DNA of 64,000 bases from Rheinheimera nanhaiensis E407-8 (GTDB lineage: Bacteria > Pseudomonadota > Gammaproteobacteria > Enterobacterales > Alteromonadaceae). The position numbers and the translations under genes were made by a program. Each line of letters opens with the position of its first letter. Positions within the stretch are counted from its first letter, which is position 1. The notes beneath the pieces are model-generated. The model ran no database searches, had not been told where the DNA came from, and saw only the letters and a program-made list of their open reading frames with translations. This document shows positions 44,276 through 52,087 of this stretch, one piece after another. Location of the stretch: assembly GCF_000296695.1 (NCBI RefSeq), contig NZ_BAFK01000004.1, forward strand, positions 62,001-126,000, given 5' to 3'.

Positions 44276-44896
44276 ATGAGTGGCTTGGTTATGGTAGTGG
44301 AAGATGAAGCTCCGGTGCGAGCAGCGCTGGTAAGGCTGCTGCAGTCAGCTGATTATAAAGTGCGGGATTTTGCATCTGGTAGAGACTTTCTTTGTAGCGA
44401 CATGCCACAAGCTCCGGCTTGTTTGCTACTGGATATGCAGATGCCCGATATTACGGGTATGGACATTCTCGAGCAATTAACTGATAAGGACGCCCGGATG
44501 CCGGTGATTTTTATCACGGGTCATGGCTCTATTCCGTTGAGTGTGCAGGCGATGAAGTTGGGGGCCAGAGAGTTTTTGACCAAACCGGTTAACCCGGACG
44601 AGTTATTAGCCGCCGTGAATGAAGCTTTAGCATCTGATCAAGCAAATCTGCAGCTGCGGCTTGAACAAAACGAGCTGACAACCCGCTATAACTCGCTGAC
44701 ACCACGTGAGCAACAGGTACTGGAGTTCATTATTGGCGGTTTGTTGATCAAACAAATTGCGGCTGAACTGGAAGTGAGTGAAATTACCATAAAAGTGCAT
44801 AAAAGGCAGATAATGGACAAAATGCGAACCAAATCAATTACCGATCTGGTGCGTATTACTGAACGCTTGCATATTGCTCAGGCCAGAGGTCGCTGA
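44276..44896 (+). CDS. FixJ-family response regulator
   Basis: A 206-residue two-domain regulator: receiver (residues 1-120) with Asp53 in LLLDMQMPD and Lys104 region LTKPVNPDE, then a LuxR-type helix-turn-helix (140-200, SLTPREQQVLEFIIGGLLIKQIA). It lies directly after its likely kinase, with an AGCGGAGGAA ribosome site. It converges with the TMEM175 gene, so the kinase-regulator pair forms a complete unit. Confidence 0.9.
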   Translation: MSGLVMVVEDEAPVRAALVRLLQSADYKVRDFASGRDFLCSDMPQAPACLLLDMQMPDITGMDILEQLTDKDARMPVIFITGHGSIPLSVQAMKLGAREFLTKPVNPDELLAAVNEALASDQANLQLRLEQNELTTRYNSLTPREQQVLEFIIGGLLIKQIAAELEVSEITIKVHKRQIMDKMRTKSITDLVRITERLHIAQARGR

Positions 44897-44909
44897 AATA
44901 TCTGGCTAT

Positions 44910-45497
44910 TTAGCCGTTAGTATCGTGTTTCAAACTGCGCTCTATGCGCTGATCGGGGATTAACCAAAGCATGGCAACAGCAATATAAATAGCTAAAGCC
45001 AGCCACTGAGAAACAAAAGATAACAGTATACCCAGCAGATAACACAGCATAGATAAACGGCCTTTCCAATCTTTTCCTACCGCGTATTTCAGCTTAGATT
45101 GCTCGCCCTGCGACACTATAATTCGGTATTCCAGTATCCAGTAAGCTACAGAGGCCATCAGCAAGACAAAACCATACAAAGCAACCGGTTGAGCTGAGAA
45201 ACGGCTTTCCCCCATCCATGCGGTGGTGAAGGGAATTAAAGACAACCAGAATAGCAAATGCAGATTGGCCCACAGCATAGACCCCGTCACTTTGTCACAG
45301 ACATACAACATATAATGATGGTTGTTCCAGTAAATGCCCAGGTAGATAAAACTCATCACATAACTGAATATCACCGGCGCCAAAGGCCACAATGCCTCTA
45401 AGCTGTGGCCGGCCGGACTGCGCATTTCCAGCACCATAATAGTGATAACAATGGCAAGCACACCATCAAACAGGGCTTCCAGTCTGTTTTTACCCAT
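44910..45497 (-). CDS. TMEM175-family (DUF1211) potassium channel-like protein
   Basis: A 195-residue protein with six helices and the TMEM175 signature RLEALFDGVLAIVITIMVLE (usual form RxxxFSDGVxAIxxT; here Ser is replaced by Phe-Asp spacing LFDG). Bacterial members form potassium-permeable channels as tetramers. The ATG at 45497 follows AGGTGG. It is divergent from the peptidase gene, with the shared island motif between them. Confidence 0.85.
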   Translation of the reverse strand: MGKNRLEALFDGVLAIVITIMVLEMRSPAGHSLEALWPLAPVIFSYVMSFIYLGIYWNNHHYMLYVCDKVTGSMLWANLHLLFWLSLIPFTTAWMGESRFSAQPVALYGFVLLMASVAYWILEYRIIVSQGEQSKLKYAVGKDWKGRLSMLCYLLGILLSFVSQWLALAIYIAVAMLWLIPDQRIERSLKHDTNG

Positions 45498-45592
45498 AAC
45501 CCCCACCTATATCTGCCATGATAAATCTCAAATTCATGCTGAAAAACCTAATTGCTACGGCTATCACTTTACTTCAACAGAGCATCAAATGA

Positions 45593-45610
45593 ACCTATAC
45601 CTAGGCATAG
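45593..45610. promoter_or_regulatory. Shared island motif, copy 2 (TMEM175 / peptidase)
   Basis: ACCTATACCTAGGCATAG is the second copy of the motif also seen at 30271 and 56470. It is 96 bp upstream of the TMEM175 start and 181 bp upstream of the peptidase start. A central CCTAGG makes this copy more symmetric. Confidence 0.55.
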
Positions 45611-45790
45611 TATTTTCAGATTTGATTGATGTTATTCTGCTTATACTCAGCGTGGTTGCCGATGATTTCTTTTTGGCAATTGCTCTGAGCGCAGAAATTA
45701 CACTGCGTTACCAGCTATGGGGAACTATTGTTAGGAGCAGCTATTTAGTACAGACGACTTTATCAAAATTAGTTCATAAGGCTTATCAAG

Positions 45791-47284
45791 ATGAAAACAA
45801 TTTATTTAATATTGGTTCTTCTGTCCACTTTTGTTGTCCATGCTTATGCGCAACAAAAGCCCTATATGGATTATGTGCTCAGCTGGGACGGAGACACCTC
45901 AATACTGGAGGTCGAACTGACGTATTCTGCATCGCAAAAAGACAGTACTGTATTTGTATTCGGAGACCCTAGTTTTGGCGGGCAGAATGATATATTTAAC
46001 GTCATCAAAAATATCCGTGTTAGCGAGCCTGAAGTGGTCAGGATTGACTCTGCGACCAGACAGATCACCGTCTATCACAACGGGGCTAAAGTACCCCAGC
46101 TCCGTTATGAAATAGACGGTTCGTTTAACGAGTCTCAACCAACGGTAGCATCTCAAACGGAACTGTTCAGGCCAGTTATCAGCAAAGGATTCTTAACCCT
46201 GGTAAATAAGCAATTTACCCTGGAAATAACCGATGAAAGTAATCCGTTGGTATCCTTCATATGGCGTGATCATCCGGAAAACTTCAACTATTTCAATTCC
46301 GTTGTTCCGTCTCAAACTGATCCATCGCAAAAACTTTCAGCCTATTACAACCAGGTTTCTGAAATGGTGTATTTTGTTATGGGGAGCAATATTGATGTTA
46401 GGGAATACAATGTTATGGGAATTCCCTATTATAGTGTGACTACGAAAGAAGATAAGTATGGCAATGACTTGCAGGGCAGTCTCAGCCCTTTTTTCGAACG
46501 CTATTTCCCGAGCATCCACAGATTTTGGAACGATACTGATTTTCCGTTCTATTTTTTAGCCGCATCGGCACTGCAAAATAATCAAAAAGAAATAGGAGCA
46601 GGTGGCTTTGGGATCAGAAACGGCTTTGTAATGAAGCTGGGAAGAGCATTTGGTACCTGGGAAAAGTATGTAACAGCACACGAAACCGCCCACACCTGGG
46701 TAGGGATAAAAATGATGTTGGGTAAGGCGAGTTTTGATCATCAATGGTTTGGTGAAGGGTTTAACGACTACACCACGCTCATTAATTTGGCAAACAGCAA
46801 AATTTACGGGCAAGAGGAGTTTCTGCATTACCTGAACGAAGAGACGCTAAAAAAGCATTACGAGAGCGAGGTTAAAGGGGCACCTAATGATGCCATTGCC
46901 GCAAATTATTGGACCGACTATGCCAATTATGGAAAACTTCCCTACAGACGGGGTCTTATCTACGCTTTTTATCTGGATAACCAAATCAGGTTGGCGTCAA
47001 ATGGAAAATTCACCCTGAGGAATATGCTGCTTGACCTCTACCGGTATAGAAAGGCCAAAAGTAAGGATGAGGCTTTAACTGTTGATGATTTTATAAGCGC
47101 AGGCGCTACTTATATCGACAAAGCGGCGCTATCACAACAAGTAAAACAGTTTATGATAGAAGGGATCCCTATTGATTTTAACAGTGTAAAGCTGATAGAC
47201 GCATTCAATGTTGAAATCAACGATAGCATACCAAAGCTAAACTTGAGTGAAGGAGCCGACCTGGCAACAATATATCAATGGTAA
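45791..47284 (+). CDS. Exported zinc metallopeptidase (gluzincin, M1/M61-like)
   Basis: A 497-residue secreted protein with a signal peptide (residues 1-20, cut after AYA). The zinc motif is HETAH at 297-301, with the third ligand Glu322 in WFGEGFNDY, the HExxH...E layout of M1/M61 peptidases. The spacing is 20 residues, slightly longer than the M1 norm of 18. AT-rich codons (AGA, AGG, ATA, GGA) differ from the neighbours, and the style resembles Bacteroidota proteins, suggesting transfer. The substrate is unknown. Confidence 0.8.
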   Translation: MKTIYLILVLLSTFVVHAYAQQKPYMDYVLSWDGDTSILEVELTYSASQKDSTVFVFGDPSFGGQNDIFNVIKNIRVSEPEVVRIDSATRQITVYHNGAKVPQLRYEIDGSFNESQPTVASQTELFRPVISKGFLTLVNKQFTLEITDESNPLVSFIWRDHPENFNYFNSVVPSQTDPSQKLSAYYNQVSEMVYFVMGSNIDVREYNVMGIPYYSVTTKEDKYGNDLQGSLSPFFERYFPSIHRFWNDTDFPFYFLAASALQNNQKEIGAGGFGIRNGFVMKLGRAFGTWEKYVTAHETAHTWVGIKMMLGKASFDHQWFGEGFNDYTTLINLANSKIYGQEEFLHYLNEETLKKHYESEVKGAPNDAIAANYWTDYANYGKLPYRRGLIYAFYLDNQIRLASNGKFTLRNMLLDLYRYRKAKSKDEALTVDDFISAGATYIDKAALSQQVKQFMIEGIPIDFNSVKLIDAFNVEINDSIPKLNLSEGADLATIYQW

Positions 47285-47359
47285 TAAGACTTAGCGCTGC
47301 CAGCTTTGACACTTCAGACAGCCGTCTTTGAGACTTTAAATTTTTCTGATTTAACGGCG

Positions 47360-47390
47360 TCAGGCCGGTACTAATTGGTACCAGGCCTGA
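47360..47390. terminator. Bidirectional hairpin between peptidase and kefC-like genes
   Basis: TCAGGCCGGTAC pairs with GGTACCAGGCCTGA (one bulged T) around a TAATT loop. It lies between two convergent genes. No T-run follows on either side, so strength is uncertain. Confidence 0.55.
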
Positions 47391-47403
47391 AACTCTGACG
47401 CAG

Positions 47404-49194
47404 TTACTCCTTGCTCTTGGGTCGCGGTTTAAACAAAGGCAGAGGTTCCGGCGCCGCTAAATTGCCGCGGACAAATAAGCGCCCCCGCTCTAGGCCGCCG
47501 ATCAGCTCTAACTCCAGCCGCTCTGCATCACGCTGACGCACTTCGTTAATGGCATCCCTTGCCTGTTCTTCTTCGAAACCCAACCCTGTCAGCACAGCCT
47601 TACTAAATACTAATGCCGATTCGAATGTCTCGCGGAGCTGAAACGCTACCCCCGCTTTGATTAACCGCAATGAATGGCCGCGATCATATGAACGGACATA
47701 CAGTTTGGTCATCGGAAAAGCTGATTGGCATAGCTCGACAATTCGGTTTGCTGTCTCAGGGTTATCAACACACACCACTATTACTTCGGCAGTTTCTGCA
47801 CCCGATGCCCGTAATACATCCAGACGCGTACCATCGCCATAATGCACCTTAAAACCGAAGTTGGCCGCAGATCGGATCATATCTACGTTGCTTTCAATCA
47901 CAGAGAGTTCGACACGTTGCGCGAGTAACGCCTGACTGGCCACTTGGGCGAACCGGCCAAAGCCAATACAAAGCACCTGACCGCGCAGACCATCAGCCTT
48001 ATCGATACCGCTAAGATCGGTGATAAGCGCTCCCCTGCGCATTTTCGCCTGAACAAGCAACACAATGGGCGTAAGCGCCATAGAAATAATGACAATCGCG
48101 CTCATGATGGCTGATGCACGCCCGTCAAATATACCCGCTGCCGTCGCGGCAGCATAGAGGACAAAAGCAAACTCGCCGCCTTGTGCAAACAACGCCGTCC
48201 TTTGCATAGCAGTAGCATGTGTTGTGCGTGTCAAACGGGCGACAGCATAAATGCCAAGCCCCTTTACCAGCATAAAGACGATGACACCGCCCAACACCAT
48301 GCGCCACTCACCGGCAACAATCTGCAGGTTTAGCGACATGCCAACACTCAGAAAGAATAAGCCTAGCAGGATGCCGCGAAACGGCTCGATATCCGCCTCT
48401 AACTGATGGCGGAAGTTAGACTCAGCAAGTAACACGCCTGCGACAAAAGCGCCCATTGCCATCGACAGTCCCACGCTTTGCATAAACACGGCCGAGCCTA
48501 AGACGACCAGCAATGCAGCAGCGGTGAGTACTTCCCGTGCACCGGTGCGGGCGATGATCCTGAAAAACGGATCAAGCAACCAGTGTCCGGCTATCAGTAA
48601 CGCCGCCAACCCTATAACGGCGATAGCGGCAGATTGCCAAAAGGGCGCGGTGTTGGCGTCTGCCGGGTTGGCTAATGCGCCCCATAGCGCAACCAAGGCC
48701 AATAAAGGTACTATTGCCAGGTCTTCCAACAGCAGGATGGAAATAGAACGCTGCCCTTCAGCAGAGGTTGTTTCGCCTTGCTCTTGCAGCAGTTGCATAA
48801 TGACTGCGGTAGATGACAGCACAAAACCCATAGCCCCAACCACTGCAACGGGAAATGATACCCCCGCCGCCGTCGCGACCAGCGTCAGCAAGATACCGCA
48901 GGTGGCGACCTGCGCTACGCCAAGCCCGAATATCTGCCGGCGCAAGGTCCACAATTTGGCCGGGCGCATCTCCAGACCAATGATAAACAAAAACATGACA
49001 ACGCCTAACTCAGCAGTGTGCAATAGTGTTTCGGGGCTGCTAATCAACCCCAAACCGAAAGGACCTACCGCAAGACCTGCAGCCAGATAGCCCAGCACAG
49101 AGCCCAGCCCCAAACGTCGGAACAGGGGTACAGCAACAGTGGCTGCCGCTAATAAAACAACCGCCTGAACCAGGCTAAAACCAGAAGTATCCAC
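47404..49194 (-). CDS. KefC-type monovalent cation:proton antiporter (CPA2)
   Basis: A 596-residue potassium efflux protein. Residues 5-385 form the 12-13 helix antiporter domain (LGYLAAGLAVGPFGLG near 35); residues 410-530 form a TrkA-N/RCK domain with QVLCIGFGRFAQVASQALL. Kef systems export K+ and acidify the cytoplasm when electrophiles such as methylglyoxal or quinones adduct glutathione. The upstream azoR-like flavoprotein is in the same direction, 23 bp apart, recalling KefC-KefF pairs. This supports an electrophile-protection role. Confidence 0.88.
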   Translation of the reverse strand: MDTSGFSLVQAVVLLAAATVAVPLFRRLGLGSVLGYLAAGLAVGPFGLGLISSPETLLHTAELGVVMFLFIIGLEMRPAKLWTLRRQIFGLGVAQVATCGILLTLVATAAGVSFPVAVVGAMGFVLSSTAVIMQLLQEQGETTSAEGQRSISILLLEDLAIVPLLALVALWGALANPADANTAPFWQSAAIAVIGLAALLIAGHWLLDPFFRIIARTGAREVLTAAALLVVLGSAVFMQSVGLSMAMGAFVAGVLLAESNFRHQLEADIEPFRGILLGLFFLSVGMSLNLQIVAGEWRMVLGGVIVFMLVKGLGIYAVARLTRTTHATAMQRTALFAQGGEFAFVLYAAATAAGIFDGRASAIMSAIVIISMALTPIVLLVQAKMRRGALITDLSGIDKADGLRGQVLCIGFGRFAQVASQALLAQRVELSVIESNVDMIRSAANFGFKVHYGDGTRLDVLRASGAETAEVIVVCVDNPETANRIVELCQSAFPMTKLYVRSYDRGHSLRLIKAGVAFQLRETFESALVFSKAVLTGLGFEEEQARDAINEVRQRDAERLELELIGGLERGRLFVRGNLAAPEPLPLFKPRPKSKE

Positions 49195-49217
49195 CCGCAG
49201 CCTCCTTAGGCAACCAT

Positions 49218-49850
49218 TTAGGCGTTAAGTACATTCATAAAGCCGGGGGTGATGGCTTGCGCAATGCGGGACTTTGCTGTTGTTATTGCGATCTCGCGTG
49301 CTTCAGGCCCGTGACCTATCTTTTCGGCATGCACAAAGCTGATATCGGTTAGACCGATAAACCCCAATAGCGTCCTCAGATAGGGCTCCTGGAAATCCAT
49401 CGCTTTAGCAGGACCTTCAGAATAGAGCCCGCCCCGCGATTCGATAACGATTACGCGCTTGTTTTGCAGCAGCCCCTGCACAGAACCGTCTTTATAGGCA
49501 AAAGTAACCCGCGGCCGCAGTACATGATCAAACCAGGCTCGCAGCGACGTTGGTATACTGAAGTTGTACATCGGCGCGCCGATCACGATAACATCTGCAG
49601 TCTTTAATTCAGCGATCAGCTCGTCCGAAAGCGCTTGTGCGGCTAATTCAGCTGGTGTTTCAGCAACGGCCCTGATGCCGGCAACTGTAGCCGATGTCAG
49701 GTGTGGAATAGCGGCATCACCCAGATCACGATAGGTAATCTCTGCGTTAGGCTCTGTTGCCTGCAAACGCTGAACGGTTTCTGCGACCAGTAACCGTGAC
49801 ACTGATGCATCGCCTGAAAGGCTGCTGTTTATAACCAGGATTTTACTCAT
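49218..49850 (-). CDS. azoR: FMN-dependent NADH-azoreductase
   Basis: A 210-residue flavodoxin-fold quinone/azo reductase. The phosphate loop is INSSLSGDASVSR near residue 6, and the FMN region contains GAPMYNFSIPTSLRAWFDH. AzoR reduces quinones by two electrons and protects against thiol stress. It lies 23 bp upstream of the kefC-like gene, so the two are probably one operon, with azoR perhaps acting like the KefF partner. It has a GGAGCAACACTC site. Confidence 0.92.
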   Translation of the reverse strand: MSKILVINSSLSGDASVSRLLVAETVQRLQATEPNAEITYRDLGDAAIPHLTSATVAGIRAVAETPAELAAQALSDELIAELKTADVIVIGAPMYNFSIPTSLRAWFDHVLRPRVTFAYKDGSVQGLLQNKRVIVIESRGGLYSEGPAKAMDFQEPYLRTLLGFIGLTDISFVHAEKIGHGPEAREIAITTAKSRIAQAITPGFMNVLNA

Positions 49851-49937
49851 GAGTGTTGCTCCTTTGGGTTAAACATTGAAATTACGATGAGGTTTATGAG
49901 CCGCTACGAAGTAGCCGGTTGGATAATTGAAAAGGTT

Positions 49938-49965
49938 AAAGCCCGGGAGTAAACGTCCGGGCTTT
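49938..49965 (-). terminator. Terminator after the second isochorismatase gene
   Basis: AAAGCCCGG (49938-49946) pairs with CCGGGCTTT (49957-49965), 14 bp after the stop on the minus strand. The plus strand also reads TTTATTATTT after the stem, so it may work in both directions. Confidence 0.7.
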
Positions 49966-49978
49966 ATTATTTCAGCGC

Positions 49979-50623
49979 TTATTTAGGTACTGGCGTATTG
50001 AGCAACTGCTGCTCCCATAGGAACGCAATACCGCTGCCACCGGCATGGTACTTTATTACTTCGATAAGCTCAGCAATATGCTCGGTGCGGGCCCAGTCAC
50101 GCTGCCATTCTGACGCCAGTGCCAACCAGGTCATCATATTGGCACCAGCAGCAATCATGCGCTGAATAGCCACTTCATGCGCTTCAACAGTAACACCGCC
50201 CGATGCATCAGTAATCACTGTCACATCCCAGCCCTCACCAAGCGCCTGAATAACCGGCATCGCAACGCATATCTCGGTCCAAAGACCGGCAATAATCAGC
50301 TGTTTGCGCCCCGTTGCTTTAACGGCGTCAACCACCTTCTTATCTTCCCAGGTGTTGATAAACGTGCGGTCGATAACCTCCTGCCCCGGAAACACATCAG
50401 TGATATGAGGAAAGATATGGCCACCTTGAGCCTGAACGACACTCGTTAAAATAGTTGGGACACCAAAAGCTTTGGCGGTCTTTGCCAGTGCTGTCGAGTT
50501 ACTAACCACGGCCTGTGGATCGTGGCTGTTCAGATTGGCAAGCTGATAGGGTTGATGGTCGATAAGAACAAGAACAGAGTCTTCAGGACGAAGCAGTGAA
50601 TTAAGGCCGTTACGTAATTTCAT
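49979..50623 (-). CDS. Isochorismatase-family hydrolase (YcaC-like), copy 2
   Basis: A 214-residue cysteine hydrolase related to the one at 38422. The catalytic Asp is Asp22 in VLIDHQPYQL and the nucleophile is Cys119 in GLWTEICVAMP. It forms its own unit, with a terminator downstream and a 15-bp tandem repeat in its promoter. A degraded LysR gene is divergent from it, so it may have lost its former regulator. The substrate is unknown. Confidence 0.88.
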   Translation of the reverse strand: MKLRNGLNSLLRPEDSVLVLIDHQPYQLANLNSHDPQAVVSNSTALAKTAKAFGVPTILTSVVQAQGGHIFPHITDVFPGQEVIDRTFINTWEDKKVVDAVKATGRKQLIIAGLWTEICVAMPVIQALGEGWDVTVITDASGGVTVEAHEVAIQRMIAAGANMMTWLALASEWQRDWARTEHIAELIEVIKYHAGGSGIAFLWEQQLLNTPVPK

Positions 50624-50728
50624 GATGATACCCCTGATAGGTTAGAAAAGTTTGAATTGCCTGGACGCGAGCGTCGATAACGCCCTTTCGCTCGACAAGG
50701 GGAGTTTGTCATTCCAAACTTTGATGCG

Positions 50729-50766
50729 ATAGTATCCAAACATATAGTATCCAAACATATAGTATC
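50729..50766. repeat. 15-bp tandem repeat (2.5 copies) in a divergent promoter
   Basis: ATAGTATCCAAACAT is repeated exactly at 50729-50743 and 50744-50758, and a third partial copy ATAGTATC follows. It lies between the second isochorismatase gene and the LysR remnant. The tandem may be a duplicated operator or a slippage product. Confidence 0.7.
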
Positions 50767-50804
50767 GACTTAGCACACTCAGTGTCGCGCCAGGAGGCGG
50801 TAAG

Positions 50805-51035
50805 TTGGACATCGAAGAGCTGCGAACTTTTATAGCAATTGCTGATGCCGGAGGGGTTTCGCCTGCTGCACGCCGGCTGGGCGTTGCCAAATTTATTGTT
50901 AGCCGGCGACACTACACCTGAGCAGTTTCTTACGCATCAGGCGCTGATGCAGGGCACAGAAAACTGACAATTTATCGATGGCGACAAGGTCATCTCAGTT
51001 CGTCTACAAGGGCGCTCTAAAGCCAACATTCATCA
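50805..51035 (+). pseudogene. Remnant of a LysR-family regulator gene
   Basis: A CAGGAGGCGG ribosome site precedes a TTG that opens LDIEELRTFIAIADAGGVSP and VAKFIVSRR, a clear LysR helix-turn-helix, then a stop at 50919-50921. Another frame continues with TPEQFLTHQALMQGTEN, a TGA where Trp is expected, and QFIDGDKVISVRLQGR, which resembles a LysR C-terminal domain. The middle 200 or so residues are lost. The 3' end meets the AraC gene on the opposite strand. Confidence 0.8.
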
Positions 51036-51042
51036 GCTTCTT

Positions 51043-51942
51043 TCAACCGTTGTGAACGCGAACTGCCTGACGATAATCAGTGGGGCTTATCTGCTTATAT
51101 TTTTTGAATACTCTGGCGAGTACCTGGCTGGATGAGTAACCAACTTCACCCGCAATGTCAATTATCGAAAGGTCTGTTTGCTCAAGAAGCTCGCAGGCCC
51201 TCTCCATCCTTAGTTGGGTCAGATAGGCTCGTGGTGATACACCAACACTCTGTTTGAACATACGCAGAAAGTGAAAAGGTGACAACTGTGCCTCGGCAGC
51301 TAACTCGTCCAGGCTGATATCTTCCGACAGCCGAGCGCGCATACACTCCTGAACACGCCGTTTTGCCAACGGAGCAAGGCCCCCTTTTGTCTGCGTGAAT
51401 GGTGTCTCGCTCAACCGGCACAACCCGGCAAGGATCTCGTAACCTGCTGCCCGGGCCAACAAACGCGACACCACTCCATCCTCTTGGTCGCATAAAGCCC
51501 AAAGTTTCATGAGTGATGATTGAATGATTGGCGAATGAAAAGCCCCCCGGTAAATCTGCAGGTTATCAAACGAAACTTTGCCTCCGGTGGCTTCGTCCAG
51601 CTGCTTCTGCCACTGCGCAATGGGCAGCGAGAGACAGCGAAGTTGATGGTTTCTGTCAACTGAGAGCGTATTAGCAAAGTTCGGTGCTGAAAGATAAAGG
51701 CTGTTCTTCCTGCTAACAATATCGAAATGTCCCCCACCCGAGTTGCCGCGAACACGGCTGCCACCAAGCAAGTCCTGCGTCAGAACAAGGTCTGGTAGGG
51801 CCGGGCGAGACATATCGCAGCCCGGCCGGGTAACCTCAAGCAAATCCAACACACCTCCGGGAGATTTCTTTGCCCTCAGATAGGGAGCCTCTTTGCTCTC
51901 AGAGTACCAGCGGGCGAAAGACGGATGCTCAGGTACAATCAT
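51043..51942 (-). CDS. AraC-family regulator, paralogue 3
   Basis: A 299-residue paralogue of the pair at 40-42 kb. It keeps AKKSPGGVLDLLEVTRPGCD, VRGNSGGGHFD and SLDELAAEAQLSPFHFLRMF. It lies 9 kb from the others, so the family spread by more than simple tandem duplication. It is upstream of and in the same direction as nothing else nearby; its 3' end abuts the LysR remnant. Targets are unknown. Confidence 0.88.
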   Translation of the reverse strand: MIVPEHPSFARWYSESKEAPYLRAKKSPGGVLDLLEVTRPGCDMSRPALPDLVLTQDLLGGSRVRGNSGGGHFDIVSRKNSLYLSAPNFANTLSVDRNHQLRCLSLPIAQWQKQLDEATGGKVSFDNLQIYRGAFHSPIIQSSLMKLWALCDQEDGVVSRLLARAAGYEILAGLCRLSETPFTQTKGGLAPLAKRRVQECMRARLSEDISLDELAAEAQLSPFHFLRMFKQSVGVSPRAYLTQLRMERACELLEQTDLSIIDIAGEVGYSSSQVLARVFKKYKQISPTDYRQAVRVHNG

Positions 51943-52056
51943 TGTTGTGGTTCCCGTTCAATAGCTGTCACATTCACCTTATTATTCTTTCCCGCCAGCC
52001 AAGCTTAGTAAGAAATAAAGCAGCCGGTCAGGCCATGTTATAAATGAACTTGGGTA

Positions 52057-52080
52057 CCCGGTGCCAGGCTAAGCACCGGG
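52057..52080. repeat. CCCGGTGC/GCACCGGG inverted repeat
   Basis: An 8-bp perfect stem with a CAGGCTAA loop lies 8 bp after the dihaem-protein stop (minus strand). It may be a terminator, though a good T-run is absent on the minus strand; the plus side reads CTTTATG. Confidence 0.5.
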
Positions 52081-52087
52081 CTTTATG

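Noticed and set aside
45442-45972. 176-codon plus-strand open frame
   Set aside because: It overlaps the TMEM175 start, the shared promoter motif and the signal peptide of the peptidase, and has no family resemblance.
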